Positions 8,397 to 16,338 of a DNA stretch of 64,000 nucleotides are shown here, piece after piece (within the stretch, counting starts at the first letter, position 1; every line of letters starts with the position of its first letter). Position numbers and translations under genes: made by a program. Source of the stretch: Parahalioglobus pacificus. Its GTDB lineage: Bacteria > Pseudomonadota > Gammaproteobacteria > Pseudomonadales > Halieaceae. The stretch is from assembly GCF_014652275.1 (NCBI RefSeq), contig NZ_BMYM01000001.1, positions 1,426,001 through 1,490,000 of the forward strand, given 5' to 3'. A model generated the notes under the pieces. The model had not been told where the DNA came from. It worked only from the letters and a program-made list of their open reading frames with translations, and did not search any database.

Positions 8397-8764
8397 CGTG
8401 TTCTCCTTATCGTCGGTTAGCGAGTGTTGTTCTGCGTCAAATTTATATAACCAAGTCCATTGCCTCCAGCGCACAGCGTGCAAGATCCTTCTGATGGTCC
8501 GGGCGAGCAATCCTCACTCGATAGGGCGTGCGCCATAAGGTAGCGGCCGTTCAAGTAGCGGTAGCACCCCATCGGAAAACATAGTTGAGTGCACGTCCGA
8601 ATCGAGACCATCGAATCGCACCGAATGAAGTCGCTCGAAGAAACACCTCTGACAGCTCTCTGGGCTCAAGCAAAAATCTGTACGTGGCGTCTGCCTATCG
8701 AGGCTCTGCACCGCAGGTTACAAGTCCTGGTGCACCGCTGGCAACCGCAGGGCTGACGACTGAA
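8397..8764. other. Intergenic region
   Basis: About 370 nt between the divergently oriented 5' end of the dehydrogenase gene and the 3' end of the DUF3429 gene. I see no gene, RNA or strong terminator in it. Reading frames that cross it have no ribosome binding site and no recognisable protein features. Confidence 0.4.
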
Positions 8765-9205
8765 TCAGGCGCCATTACTTGCGATGGTGCCTGCAACATA
8801 GACAACATGCATCGCCGTCGCGAGCAGCGTCAGCTGTGTTCTCAACCTGCCGTACCAGTTGTCCACATCACCCGTGTTGCGTTCGTACCAGAGCACTGCC
8901 AGATGCCCCAGCATCAGCAGTACTGCTGCAACCAGCAGTTGCGCCGTCAGCACGGCCATCGCTGCAAATACTGCTATTCCATTGCTGACTAGCAAGCGCT
9001 GCAACTTCGCGACGCCCGTGACGCCGATGGCACTGCCCCACAGGGACCCCGCCAGAAAACTGAGAATCACCAACGAGTAGATAACGAAGCCCTGGTAGCA
9101 GAGGGACTGAAGGAAGTCATCGAACACCCAGACCCCCGCCGCAAAAAAACCAAAGGGCAGTAAACCGGCGTAGCCAAGGCCACGCATCAAGGTGATGGAA
9201 TTCAC
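8765..9205 (-). CDS. DUF3429 family integral membrane protein
   Basis: A 146-residue protein with four to five hydrophobic segments. It matches the DUF3429 pattern as I know it: LGYAGLLPFG at the N-terminus, YSLVILSFLAGSLWG in the middle and WYGRLRTQLTLLA near the end. Proteins of this family are inner-membrane and functionally uncharacterised. It is a single gene on the minus strand, 43 nt downstream of the DUF3833 lipoprotein gene, with which it may be co-transcribed. Confidence 0.75.
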   Translation of the reverse strand: MNSITLMRGLGYAGLLPFGFFAAGVWVFDDFLQSLCYQGFVIYSLVILSFLAGSLWGSAIGVTGVAKLQRLLVSNGIAVFAAMAVLTAQLLVAAVLLMLGHLAVLWYERNTGDVDNWYGRLRTQLTLLATAMHVVYVAGTIASNGA

Positions 9206-9248
9206 GTGATTGTTCGCCGGCCGATATTCCTATCTTTCAAGGCGCACA

Positions 9249-9797
9249 CTAGGATGCGCGAGGCTCGCGCTTTTCGATCACCAGCAGAATCTGGCCCACT
9301 TTTACACCAAACTTATTCATGGCTGATTCATTAATCAAGGTGTTCGGATTAACCAGATACATGCGGTCGTCGATGCGCAGATCCAGCGTGCCGTCGTTCC
9401 AGGGAATTTGCAGCACGTAGTCCAGAAACATGCTGTTGCCCGCAAAGGTGACTGCGCCGTCTCCCACCACGTCACCTGCTCTACCGACATAGCGACCCGG
9501 GCCATCGGGTGTCAACGTCCACACACGGCGCTGCTTTTCGCCGTCATCGAACACGAAGTCTTCTTCCAGGGTGCCCACACCGTCTTTCCAATAGGCCGTG
9601 ATGTCGGCATTGAAGTAGCGAATCACTTTGCCACCGCGATCCTTGATCACGCCGTGGGCCGTGAGGTAGCCGTCAAAAAACGTTTTCGGGTCGAGTACGG
9701 GCGCGTTTTCCGCATAGTCCCTTACGGTCACTGAACCGCAACCATTCAGCAGCGACATAGCGAGCAACAAAGTTGCAACCTGAAGACGAAAAGCCAT
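9249..9797 (-). CDS. DUF3833 family lipoprotein
   Basis: A 182-residue lipoprotein. The signal peptide ends in the lipobox LLNGC, placing the lipidated Cys at residue 20. The body (VLDPKTFFDGYLTAHGV, EEDFVFDDGEKQRRVW, RIDDRMYLVNPNTLINES) is the conserved pattern of DUF3833, a lipocalin-like uncharacterised family of Gram-negative envelopes. The ATG at 9795-9797 is chosen because AGGA lies about 9 nt upstream; a TTG three codons earlier is possible. Likely outer-membrane attached, since no Asp follows the Cys. Confidence 0.82.
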   Translation of the reverse strand: MAFRLQVATLLLAMSLLNGCGSVTVRDYAENAPVLDPKTFFDGYLTAHGVIKDRGGKVIRYFNADITAYWKDGVGTLEEDFVFDDGEKQRRVWTLTPDGPGRYVGRAGDVVGDGAVTFAGNSMFLDYVLQIPWNDGTLDLRIDDRMYLVNPNTLINESAMNKFGVKVGQILLVIEKREPRAS

Positions 9798-9882
9798 CAC
9801 TATCAATCCTGTATTAGTCGATAGTTACCATACGATAGCGCCGGCAGCGGCGATCACAGGAACACCGTGTGTTTTTGCAGGC

Positions 9883-9912
9883 AAAAAAAACCCCGGCTCA
9901 AACGAGCCGGGG
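9883..9912 (-). terminator. Rho-independent terminator of the flavin monooxygenase gene
   Basis: Perfect 9-bp stem CCCCGGCTC (9891-9899) / GAGCCGGGG (9904-9912) with a 4-nt loop. On the minus strand it is followed by eight Ts (9883-9890). It lies 46 nt after the stop at 9958. Confidence 0.92.
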
Positions 9913-9957
9913 AAGAGTAACCATCTGGGGGAAGCGATGGTTTTGGAGACAAATCGA

Positions 9958-11136
9958 TCAGACAAAAAAGTCGGCGTTCTCAACCCCCAGTAGCGTGGCA
10001 CCCAGGTTTCTCGCAAACGACACCGGGTTGTTGGCGACGTGTGCTCTTGCTGTATGAATATCCAGAAAACGCTGCTGAATATCGCTACCGAGGAACACCG
10101 AGCTTCCACCTGCTGAAGAAAACAGACTGTCGACCACAGCCATGCTTTTTTCGATCACCAGTGAAGCCTGATATCGATACTTAATACGGTCCTGTACGGG
10201 CACCGGATCACCCGCATTGACCTGCAGGGTCATCTGGTCGAAGTTTCGGTACATGATGGTTTCCATCTCGTCGATGGCATTGGCTGCTTCGGCGATGCGC
10301 TCCTGGGTACCGGTATCTCCTGCCAATTTGGTGACATCACCGCTGGCTTTGCCCAACACCAGACCCTGGTACAGAGACAGAGCGGCTTTAGAGGCGCCGA
10401 TGGCCGGGGTGGAAACAACGCGAATGAACAACTGTGCCCACGGCAGGTGGTACAACGGTGCAGAATCCGCCGTGATGCCGGGATTGGTGCCCAGATAACC
10501 ATCTTCAGCTTTATGCGTTCTGTAATCAGGCACAAACACATCGTTCACCACGATGTCCTGGGAGCCAGTGCCCTGCAGGCCCATGGATTGCCAGGTGTCG
10601 ACAATCTCATAGTCGGCCCGTGGGATCAGGAAACTCCTGTAGCCGCCGTCGGGACAGACCCCGCCCAGCAATACCCAGGTGCAGTGCTCGCTGCCACTAC
10701 TCCAGCCCCAGCGACCACTGAAACGAAAGCCGCCTTCCACAGGCTCAACCTTGCCGAGTGGGGCGTAAGACGAAGAGACGCGGGTATGGATATCGTCGCC
10801 CCAAACGTCCTGCTGGGCTCGCTCGTCCATCAGCGCCAGCTGAAAGGCATGAACCGCGACAATACCGGACGCCCACGCAGTAGACATACAAGCCTCGGCA
10901 ATCGCCATTTGCATCCGGAAGAAGTCCTGCGGATCAAGCTCGTAGCCGCCCCAGGCCTTGGGCTGTAGCGCCAGAAAAAAGCCAGCCTCTTGCAGCGCGT
11001 CTATGTTCGCCTGGGGCACCTTGCGCTCGGCACGGGCCTGGTCGGCGTTATCGCGCAGCAATGGCTGCAGTGCGTAGATGGCATCCAGCATTTGCTGGGC
11101 TATGACGTGCTTGTCCTGGGATACGGGCGCGTTCAT
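9958..11136 (-). CDS. Class D flavin-dependent monooxygenase, HsaA/HpaH-like (acyl-CoA dehydrogenase fold)
   Basis: A 392-residue protein with the acyl-CoA-dehydrogenase fold. It matches the oxygenase component of two-component flavin monooxygenases (HsaA, HpaH and related hydroxylases) rather than true dehydrogenases: WASGIVAVHAFQLALMDERAQ, FRFSGRWGWSSGSEHCTW, MGLQGTGSQDIVV and a C-terminal SAGGSSVFLGSDIQQRFLDIH with ARNLG. Such enzymes hydroxylate phenols or steroid-derived rings using FADH2 or FMNH2 supplied by a separate reductase; none is encoded next to it. Length matches HsaA (about 394). The ATG at 11134-11136 is preceded by GGAGGAGA; an in-frame TTG five codons earlier overlaps that site and is rejected. 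Confidence 0.8.
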   Translation of the reverse strand: MNAPVSQDKHVIAQQMLDAIYALQPLLRDNADQARAERKVPQANIDALQEAGFFLALQPKAWGGYELDPQDFFRMQMAIAEACMSTAWASGIVAVHAFQLALMDERAQQDVWGDDIHTRVSSSYAPLGKVEPVEGGFRFSGRWGWSSGSEHCTWVLLGGVCPDGGYRSFLIPRADYEIVDTWQSMGLQGTGSQDIVVNDVFVPDYRTHKAEDGYLGTNPGITADSAPLYHLPWAQLFIRVVSTPAIGASKAALSLYQGLVLGKASGDVTKLAGDTGTQERIAEAANAIDEMETIMYRNFDQMTLQVNAGDPVPVQDRIKYRYQASLVIEKSMAVVDSLFSSAGGSSVFLGSDIQQRFLDIHTARAHVANNPVSFARNLGATLLGVENADFFV

Positions 11137-11275
11137 GACATTCTCCTCCAATTAGGTACTGCGTTAGTGTGGCCAGCAGCGCTGGCGCGCTCATACCTCA
11201 AATGGGTGCAGAAGTCGGCTGTGTTCAGATTTTGACCAGACCGCGGGGCTGCAAGTGATCAGCGCCGTTGAAAAC

Positions 11276-11299
11276 AAGAAAAGGGGCCAGCGGCCCCTT
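11276..11299 (-). terminator. Rho-independent terminator of the small secreted protein gene
   Basis: Perfect 8-bp stem AAGGGGCC (11281-11288) / GGCCCCTT (11292-11299) with a 3-nt loop. Reading on the minus strand it is followed by TTCTTGTTTT. It lies about 45 nt after the stop at 11344. Confidence 0.8.
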
Positions 11300-11343
11300 C
11301 TCTATGTGGCTGTGCTACTAACGCAGCGGCTTAAGACCGTACA

Positions 11344-11700
11344 CTACAGCTCGTAGCTGACGCCCACGGTTTGCGTGCAGGAGCGGCTCTCTACAAAGCT
11401 TTGCAGGCGGGCATTTACGAGACGCTGATTATCCTCGGAGATACCGAACATCAGTCCATCGAAGTAGCCCAGCGCCTTGGCATAGATCACATCGCCGTCC
11501 TGATCAGCGTAGCTGTCCAAAACATCGCCCACCATTGTGTTGTACTGGTCCTCATTGAGATAGCCCAGCGAGTCCTGCGCCAACACACAGGTCAGCTGCC
11601 GCGCGGCGGCGAATTCGTCGGGACCCAGCGCCAACGCCTTGGCACTGAGCGAACCCAGTGCCAGAGACAGCAAAACCACTATTTGGAATACAGATTTCAT
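11344..11700 (-). CDS. Small secreted protein of unknown function behind a Pho-box-like promoter
   Basis: A 118-residue protein with a clear Sec signal peptide (KSVFQIVVLLSLALGSLSAKALA, cleavage near residue 24). The mature part of about 94 residues is acidic, predicted helical, and has two Cys (LTCVL and RSCTQ) that could form one disulfide in the periplasm. I do not recognise a family. It is monocistronic: it has its own terminator and an upstream array of PhoB-box-like repeats 46 nt before the start codon, so I infer induction under phosphate limitation. Confidence 0.75.
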   Translation of the reverse strand: MKSVFQIVVLLSLALGSLSAKALALGPDEFAAARQLTCVLAQDSLGYLNEDQYNTMVGDVLDSYADQDGDVIYAKALGYFDGLMFGISEDNQRLVNARLQSFVESRSCTQTVGVSYEL

Positions 11701-11730
11701 AACGTAAACCGACGCTCATCAATGGCGCGC

Positions 11731-11785
11731 AAGATAGCCCATGACGGTGACAGTAATATGACAACGACATGACGTTTTATGACAG
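11731..11785 (-). promoter_or_regulatory. Pho-box-like repeat array and -10 element for the small secreted protein gene
   Basis: Read on the minus strand there are four 7-mers: CTGTCAT (11785-11779), ACGTCAT (11775-11769), TTGTCAT (11764-11758) and CTGTCAC (11753-11747). The spacers are 3, 4 and 4 nt. The last two form a near-consensus PhoB box (consensus CTGTCAT, 4 AT-rich nt, CTGTCAC). Ten nt downstream is TATCTT (11736-11731), a 4/6 -10 element. This is the geometry of PhoB-dependent promoters, in which the box replaces the -35. Confidence 0.65.
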
Positions 11786-11919
11786 CCAGGCCGCGCAACA
11801 CCGCGACCCACCCTGCCCAAAAACAGCACACCAGATCGCCAAATACGGACCACCCTGCCAACTGGTGAACCACCCGGGTTTTGCATACACTCAATGGATA
11901 ACAAAGCGAGGTATCCGCC

Positions 11920-13209
11920 ATGGCATCTGCATTCAATACCAAACCCGCGCACATCATCGAGTTCAACCAGGATCCGGGGGTTGTTGACCTAGATCCCTAC
12001 CAGGTTGATCTGAAAGACTTTGATGTCTCCAACGTCTACCTGTTCCAATCCGACAAACTGGGGCCCTGGTTTAAACGCCTGCGCGACGAAGCCCCGATCC
12101 ACTATTGCCATGAGGCCAACCTGGGCCCCTACTGGTCGGTCACCCGCTACGAAGACATCATGAAAGTGGACACCAGCCCCGAGCTTTACTCTTCAGAACC
12201 CTCCATCACCATGAGGGACCCGGAAGAGGACTTCACCTTGCCCATGTTTATTGCCATGGACGCGCCCAAGCACGACGACCAGCGCAAGGTGGTCAACCCT
12301 GCCGTGGGGCCCGCCGCGTTAAAACTGTTTGAGCCACTGATTCGCGAGCGTACCCAGGGCGTGCTCGATGCGATCCCCGTGGGCGAGGAATTTGACTGGG
12401 TGGATACCGTCTCCATCGAACTCACTACGCGCATGCTCGCAACACTGTTCGACTTTCCCTACGAAGACCGCCGCAAGCTGACTCGGTGGTCTGACCTGGC
12501 AACGGCCATCCCCGGCCAGGGCCTGATCGACAGTGAGCAGCAGCGGCGAGAGGAATTGGCCGAGTGCCTCGCTTACTTCACAGAGCTGTGGAACCAACGC
12601 GTCAACAGCGATGAGCCCGGGAACGATTTCATTTCTATGCTGGCGCACGGGCCCGCAACCAAAAACATGGACCCGCTGGAGTATCTGGGTAACCTGATGC
12701 TGCTGATCGTGGGTGGCAACGACACCACACGCAACACCATGACCGCCAGCGTCTACGCCCTGGATCAGAATCCAGCGGAATTTGCCAAGCTAACAGCCGA
12801 TCAAAGCCTGATTCCCAGCATGGTCTCCGAGACCATTCGCTGGCAAACGCCACTGGCGCATATGCGCCGCACCGCGGCTGTCGACACGGAGTTGGGTGGG
12901 CAGCAGATCAAGAAAGGCGACAAGGTGATCATGTGGTACTGGTCGGGCAATCGCGACGAACGCTTTTTTGACAAGCCCGACGACTACATCATTGATCGCG
13001 ACAAGGTGCGTGGGCATCTGTCCTTTGGATTCGGCATTCATCGCTGCATGGGTAACCGCCTTGCCGAGCTGCAGCTGAAGATTCTTTGGGAAGAGATTTT
13101 CAAACGCTTCGAGCGCATTGAAGTGGTAGGAGAGCCCGAGCGTACACTGTCGGTGTTTGTGCGTGGCTTTACCAAGCTGCCCGTGATTGCGCACCCGCGC
13201 AAGGCCTGA
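11920..13209 (+). CDS. Cytochrome P450, CYP153-type alkane/fatty-acid terminal hydroxylase
   Basis: A 429-residue soluble P450. The I-helix motif is VGGNDTTRNTM, the ExxR motif is ETIR (304-307) within ETIRWQTPLAHMRRTA, and the haem-thiolate loop is FGFGIHRCMGN with the ligand Cys at about 376, followed by RLAELQLKILWEEI. These strings are characteristic of CYP153, which hydroxylates medium-chain alkanes and similar aliphatic chains at the terminal carbon. CYP153 genes often sit beside a ferredoxin and ferredoxin reductase; neither is present here. The ATG at 11920 follows GAGG. The Pho-like array lies between this gene and the divergent secreted protein gene but is oriented away from the P450. 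Confidence 0.88.
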   Translation: MASAFNTKPAHIIEFNQDPGVVDLDPYQVDLKDFDVSNVYLFQSDKLGPWFKRLRDEAPIHYCHEANLGPYWSVTRYEDIMKVDTSPELYSSEPSITMRDPEEDFTLPMFIAMDAPKHDDQRKVVNPAVGPAALKLFEPLIRERTQGVLDAIPVGEEFDWVDTVSIELTTRMLATLFDFPYEDRRKLTRWSDLATAIPGQGLIDSEQQRREELAECLAYFTELWNQRVNSDEPGNDFISMLAHGPATKNMDPLEYLGNLMLLIVGGNDTTRNTMTASVYALDQNPAEFAKLTADQSLIPSMVSETIRWQTPLAHMRRTAAVDTELGGQQIKKGDKVIMWYWSGNRDERFFDKPDDYIIDRDKVRGHLSFGFGIHRCMGNRLAELQLKILWEEIFKRFERIEVVGEPERTLSVFVRGFTKLPVIAHPRKA

Positions 13210-13740
13210 AGCCCCCCGCAGAATAGCTCTAGGCAAAAGCGAACGCTCTTCAAGCTCCAGACACAAGGTCGGTACGTTTGCATGGCCCACGGTCGCTATG
13301 CTGGTCGTCGCAGGCGAGGTCGCCCACCGCGACAGTTGGCTATCGTAAAACATGCAGCAAGAAGGTATCTGTCACGCAGCAGCCGGGTGTATGCGAGGAA
13401 CCATGCTAAAAGCGCCGATCGGCAAGAACCTCGCACCAACATGGTGCGGCGCACGCCCAGTATCGACCTTGCTTGCAGCGCTTACGCACAGCGCAGCGCT
13501 ATTTTTTCGTTGCATGCCGTGGCTTTACCGTCGCTTTTGCTCACTGGCTCAAACATTGCATGTTCTGAATGGAATTATGAGTTTTAGGGTGCCTGCACAA
13601 TAGTGGCTCATCGCTTCCACTTGATCTCGGGAAAGGCACTATGCGACATTGGTGGATATCCTTTGTCGACCGTCTATGACGCCGATTAACCCTATAGAAT
13701 GTGAAAACAGCGGTACTTTAACGAAAGGAGAACCAACCGA
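13210..13740. other. Intergenic region between P450 and TonB receptor
   Basis: No supported gene. A plus-strand frame at 13282-13587 has Arg-rich, low-quality composition and no ribosome binding site. AGCGCT (13477-13482) and AGCGCT (13495-13500) can pair around a 12-nt loop and are followed by ATTTTTT, a weak terminator candidate. Just upstream of the receptor gene TATAGAAT (13693-13700) could be a -10, without a good -35. AAAGGAG at about 13724 is the receptor's ribosome binding site. Confidence 0.4.
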
Positions 13741-16194
13741 ATGCCGACTGGAATCAGAAGACGCAGAAATCCCCTTGCACATGCTGTAGCAATGGCATCT
13801 GCACCAGCCATTTTGATATCCACCCCTCATATACTTGCACAAGACACCAGCGGGGCCATGCTCGAGGAAGTAGTCGTTACCGCGTCTCGTCGCAGTGAAT
13901 CAGTCCAAGATATCCCGATCAACATTTCGGCAGTCACCGGCGACAAGATCAACGAGCTGCGTTTGTTCGGGATCAACGAAATCTCTAGGTACGTGCCTGG
14001 TTTGCAAGTAATAGACCGTGGCCCAAGGGACGAAGTGCCAGATATTCTTGTGCGAGGACTGAACACCACAGGACTGGGACCCGGATTTTCTTCGAATACA
14101 GTCGCTACCTACTTCGGGGACATACCGGTAGCCTTCGATGTGAAGCCTGTTGACCTTGAGCGTGTGGAGGTGCTGATCGGGCCGCAGGGAACTCTCTATG
14201 GTCAAGGCACCATGGGCGGCGCCATCCGATACCTACCGCAGCGCGCCGATTCAGAGGCGTTCAGTCTCGACGTGCGTGGAGTCATTAGCCAGAGTGGCGA
14301 GGCCGATGATTTTCTTAATGACGCCGGTTTCACCGTCAACATCCCCATTATCGAAGGTCAATTGGCGCTCCGAGCAAATGTGGATCGCCTGGACGACCCA
14401 GGGTTCATCGACTATTCGTTCGTAGTCAGGGAGTCTGGGGCTTCGAATCCAGAACCAGACTTTAGTAACCCAGCTGACGTAGAAGCGAACCTTCGAGACG
14501 TTGAAGACGTTAATTTCGAAGAAACCGTATCCACCCGAGTCAACCTTCGCTGGACGCCAACTGATTGGCTGGATGCTAGCCTGTGGTATCTCAACCAGGA
14601 TACCAAAAGCGGTGGCAGGCAAATCTCCCACGAACTTGCCTTTGGGACAAGTTTCTATGAGTCAGGACTCCGCTACTTGGAGCCAAATGATTATGAGAAC
14701 GAGCTCATCAGTCTGGAAGTGAAGGCCGATCTCGGTTTCGCAGAAGCAGTTTTCGTGTACGGCGAAACAGACTTCGACGAACTTGGACAGCGAGATCAAA
14801 CGGACCTACTGCTCAATTTCGAGTATGGATACGAGGCGTTTCCACAGTTTTCATCCTTCACCAGAGAAGTTGTGGAAGAGGAAACCGACACGCTTGAGGT
14901 TCGCTTCGTTTCGCAGCACGAGGGACCAATATCCTGGGTAGCTGGCTATTTCCAGAACGAACTTGAGGCGTTCAGTGAGTCGCGCGAGTTCACACCAGGC
15001 TTCGACCAGTTCGCCGTTGACAACTTTGGCGGTGTTCAACTGCGCCCTGATAGCCTCGAATATATCTCTCGTGGTTTCAACAACGAAAAAGAGACTGCAT
15101 TCTACGGAGAAATCTCTTATAGATTTTTGGACGAACGACTTGAGCTTACTGTTGGTTATCGGGCGTACGAGTTCGAGGTAGATAACACCAGCGGTTTTGG
15201 TCTGCCACTGTTCGAAACCGTCTTCCTAGGCGAACCGCAGGACTCGATAAATATCGATCTAGGCACCAACGTGGGGGACGACGACGGAGACCTGATAAAG
15301 CTCAACGCATCTTTTGACATTGACCAAGACAACATGATCTATGCGACTTATTCCGAGGGATATCGGAATGGCGGCGTCAATGCGGTTCCCGCCTGCACCG
15401 ATGACCAGATTAACAGTGGTACACAGCAACTCTGTGCTCTCCCGGACGAAGTTTTTGTAGACCCTGATCAGATCGACAACTATGAGCTCGGCTATAAGGG
15501 CTATTTGCTTGACGGAGCCATGTCTATTCAGGCCGCCCTCTTCTACATCGACTGGACTGACCTACAGGTCGGCACAGTTACCGATTTCGGTAGCCTGCCA
15601 ATCACAGGCAATGGCTCTGCCGCCGAGAGCAAGGGATTGGAATTCCAGGGATCCTGGGCGCTGAACTCAAGTCTGCAGGCAACGTTGACGTACGCATACA
15701 CCAACGCCGAGTTAGTCGAGGACGCGCCGGGCCTGGTGGACAACTTTACAGCACTTAGTGGAGCACGCCTGCCAGGACACGCAGAGCACCAAGGCACCTT
15801 CAACATTATCTACAGCACGAGTCTCGGGGAAATGGATCTGGATATTAACTATGGATTTGTATACTCCAGCGATGTATTTAATATCACTGGCGGCAACGAC
15901 GATCCCCTAGTTGATGACGATGGAAACTCAGGGGATTTTGGTGGTGAAGCTATACCCTCTTACGACGTGCACCATTTCTCAGCGACTCTCAGCAAAGACA
16001 GTTGGACGCTACAGGCTTTTGTAGACAATCTTTTCGATGAGGAGTACGTCACTGGTACCCGAACAACGAGAAGGTTCTTGCAGGACGAGCGGACAGGGCC
16101 AGGAAACAACATCGGTGGCTTTACGCTACGATCATACGGAAACTTTGTGGGCGCTCCGCGTACGGTCGGATTGCGCGCCACGTACGGATTCTGA
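13741..16194 (+). CDS. TonB-dependent outer-membrane receptor
   Basis: An 817-residue receptor with an N-terminal signal (HAVAMASAPAILISTPHILAQ), an energy-coupling segment LEEVVVTASRR (TonB box region, residues 41-51), a plug domain (VPGLQVIDRG, ILVRGLNTTG, VLIGPQGTLYGQGTMGGAIRY) and a 22-strand barrel ending in the typical aromatic C-terminus (GLRATYGF). It imports an unknown substrate through the outer membrane at the expense of proton motive force via TonB-ExbBD. It has a strong AAAGGAG ribosome binding site and a strong terminator immediately after. Base composition by eye is more AT-rich than in the flanking metabolic genes. The convergent neighbour is a TPR-sulfotransferase. Confidence 0.92.
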   Translation: MPTGIRRRRNPLAHAVAMASAPAILISTPHILAQDTSGAMLEEVVVTASRRSESVQDIPINISAVTGDKINELRLFGINEISRYVPGLQVIDRGPRDEVPDILVRGLNTTGLGPGFSSNTVATYFGDIPVAFDVKPVDLERVEVLIGPQGTLYGQGTMGGAIRYLPQRADSEAFSLDVRGVISQSGEADDFLNDAGFTVNIPIIEGQLALRANVDRLDDPGFIDYSFVVRESGASNPEPDFSNPADVEANLRDVEDVNFEETVSTRVNLRWTPTDWLDASLWYLNQDTKSGGRQISHELAFGTSFYESGLRYLEPNDYENELISLEVKADLGFAEAVFVYGETDFDELGQRDQTDLLLNFEYGYEAFPQFSSFTREVVEEETDTLEVRFVSQHEGPISWVAGYFQNELEAFSESREFTPGFDQFAVDNFGGVQLRPDSLEYISRGFNNEKETAFYGEISYRFLDERLELTVGYRAYEFEVDNTSGFGLPLFETVFLGEPQDSINIDLGTNVGDDDGDLIKLNASFDIDQDNMIYATYSEGYRNGGVNAVPACTDDQINSGTQQLCALPDEVFVDPDQIDNYELGYKGYLLDGAMSIQAALFYIDWTDLQVGTVTDFGSLPITGNGSAAESKGLEFQGSWALNSSLQATLTYAYTNAELVEDAPGLVDNFTALSGARLPGHAEHQGTFNIIYSTSLGEMDLDINYGFVYSSDVFNITGGNDDPLVDDDGNSGDFGGEAIPSYDVHHFSATLSKDSWTLQAFVDNLFDEEYVTGTRTTRRFLQDERTGPGNNIGGFTLRSYGNFVGAPRTVGLRATYGF

Positions 16195-16201
16195 ACCCAC
16201 T

Positions 16202-16232
16202 GCGACGTCGTCGACAGTGACGACGTCGCTTT
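16202..16232 (+). terminator. Rho-independent terminator of the TonB receptor
   Basis: Perfect 11-bp stem GCGACGTCGTC (16202-16212) / GACGACGTCGC (16219-16229) with a 6-nt loop and trailing TTTCT, 8 nt after the stop codon. Confidence 0.85.
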
Positions 16233-16338
16233 CTGCGCCGTGGAAAGTACTCCCACCTCAGAGAGCATCGTGAAAAAAAGCACCCAACATTGCAGATCTA
16301 CCTTTGCGTCGTTGGTGCCGCCCATCTTGAATCACGTG

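Noticed and set aside
11747-11919. Pho-box-like array as regulator of the CYP153 gene
   Set aside because: The repeats read CTGTCAY on the minus strand and the -10 is on the side of the secreted protein gene; the opposite orientation gives no -10 for the P450 at the right distance.
13282-13587. 101-codon frame between P450 and TonB receptor
   Set aside because: Arg-rich, no ribosome binding site, overlaps other equally poor frames; treated as non-coding.
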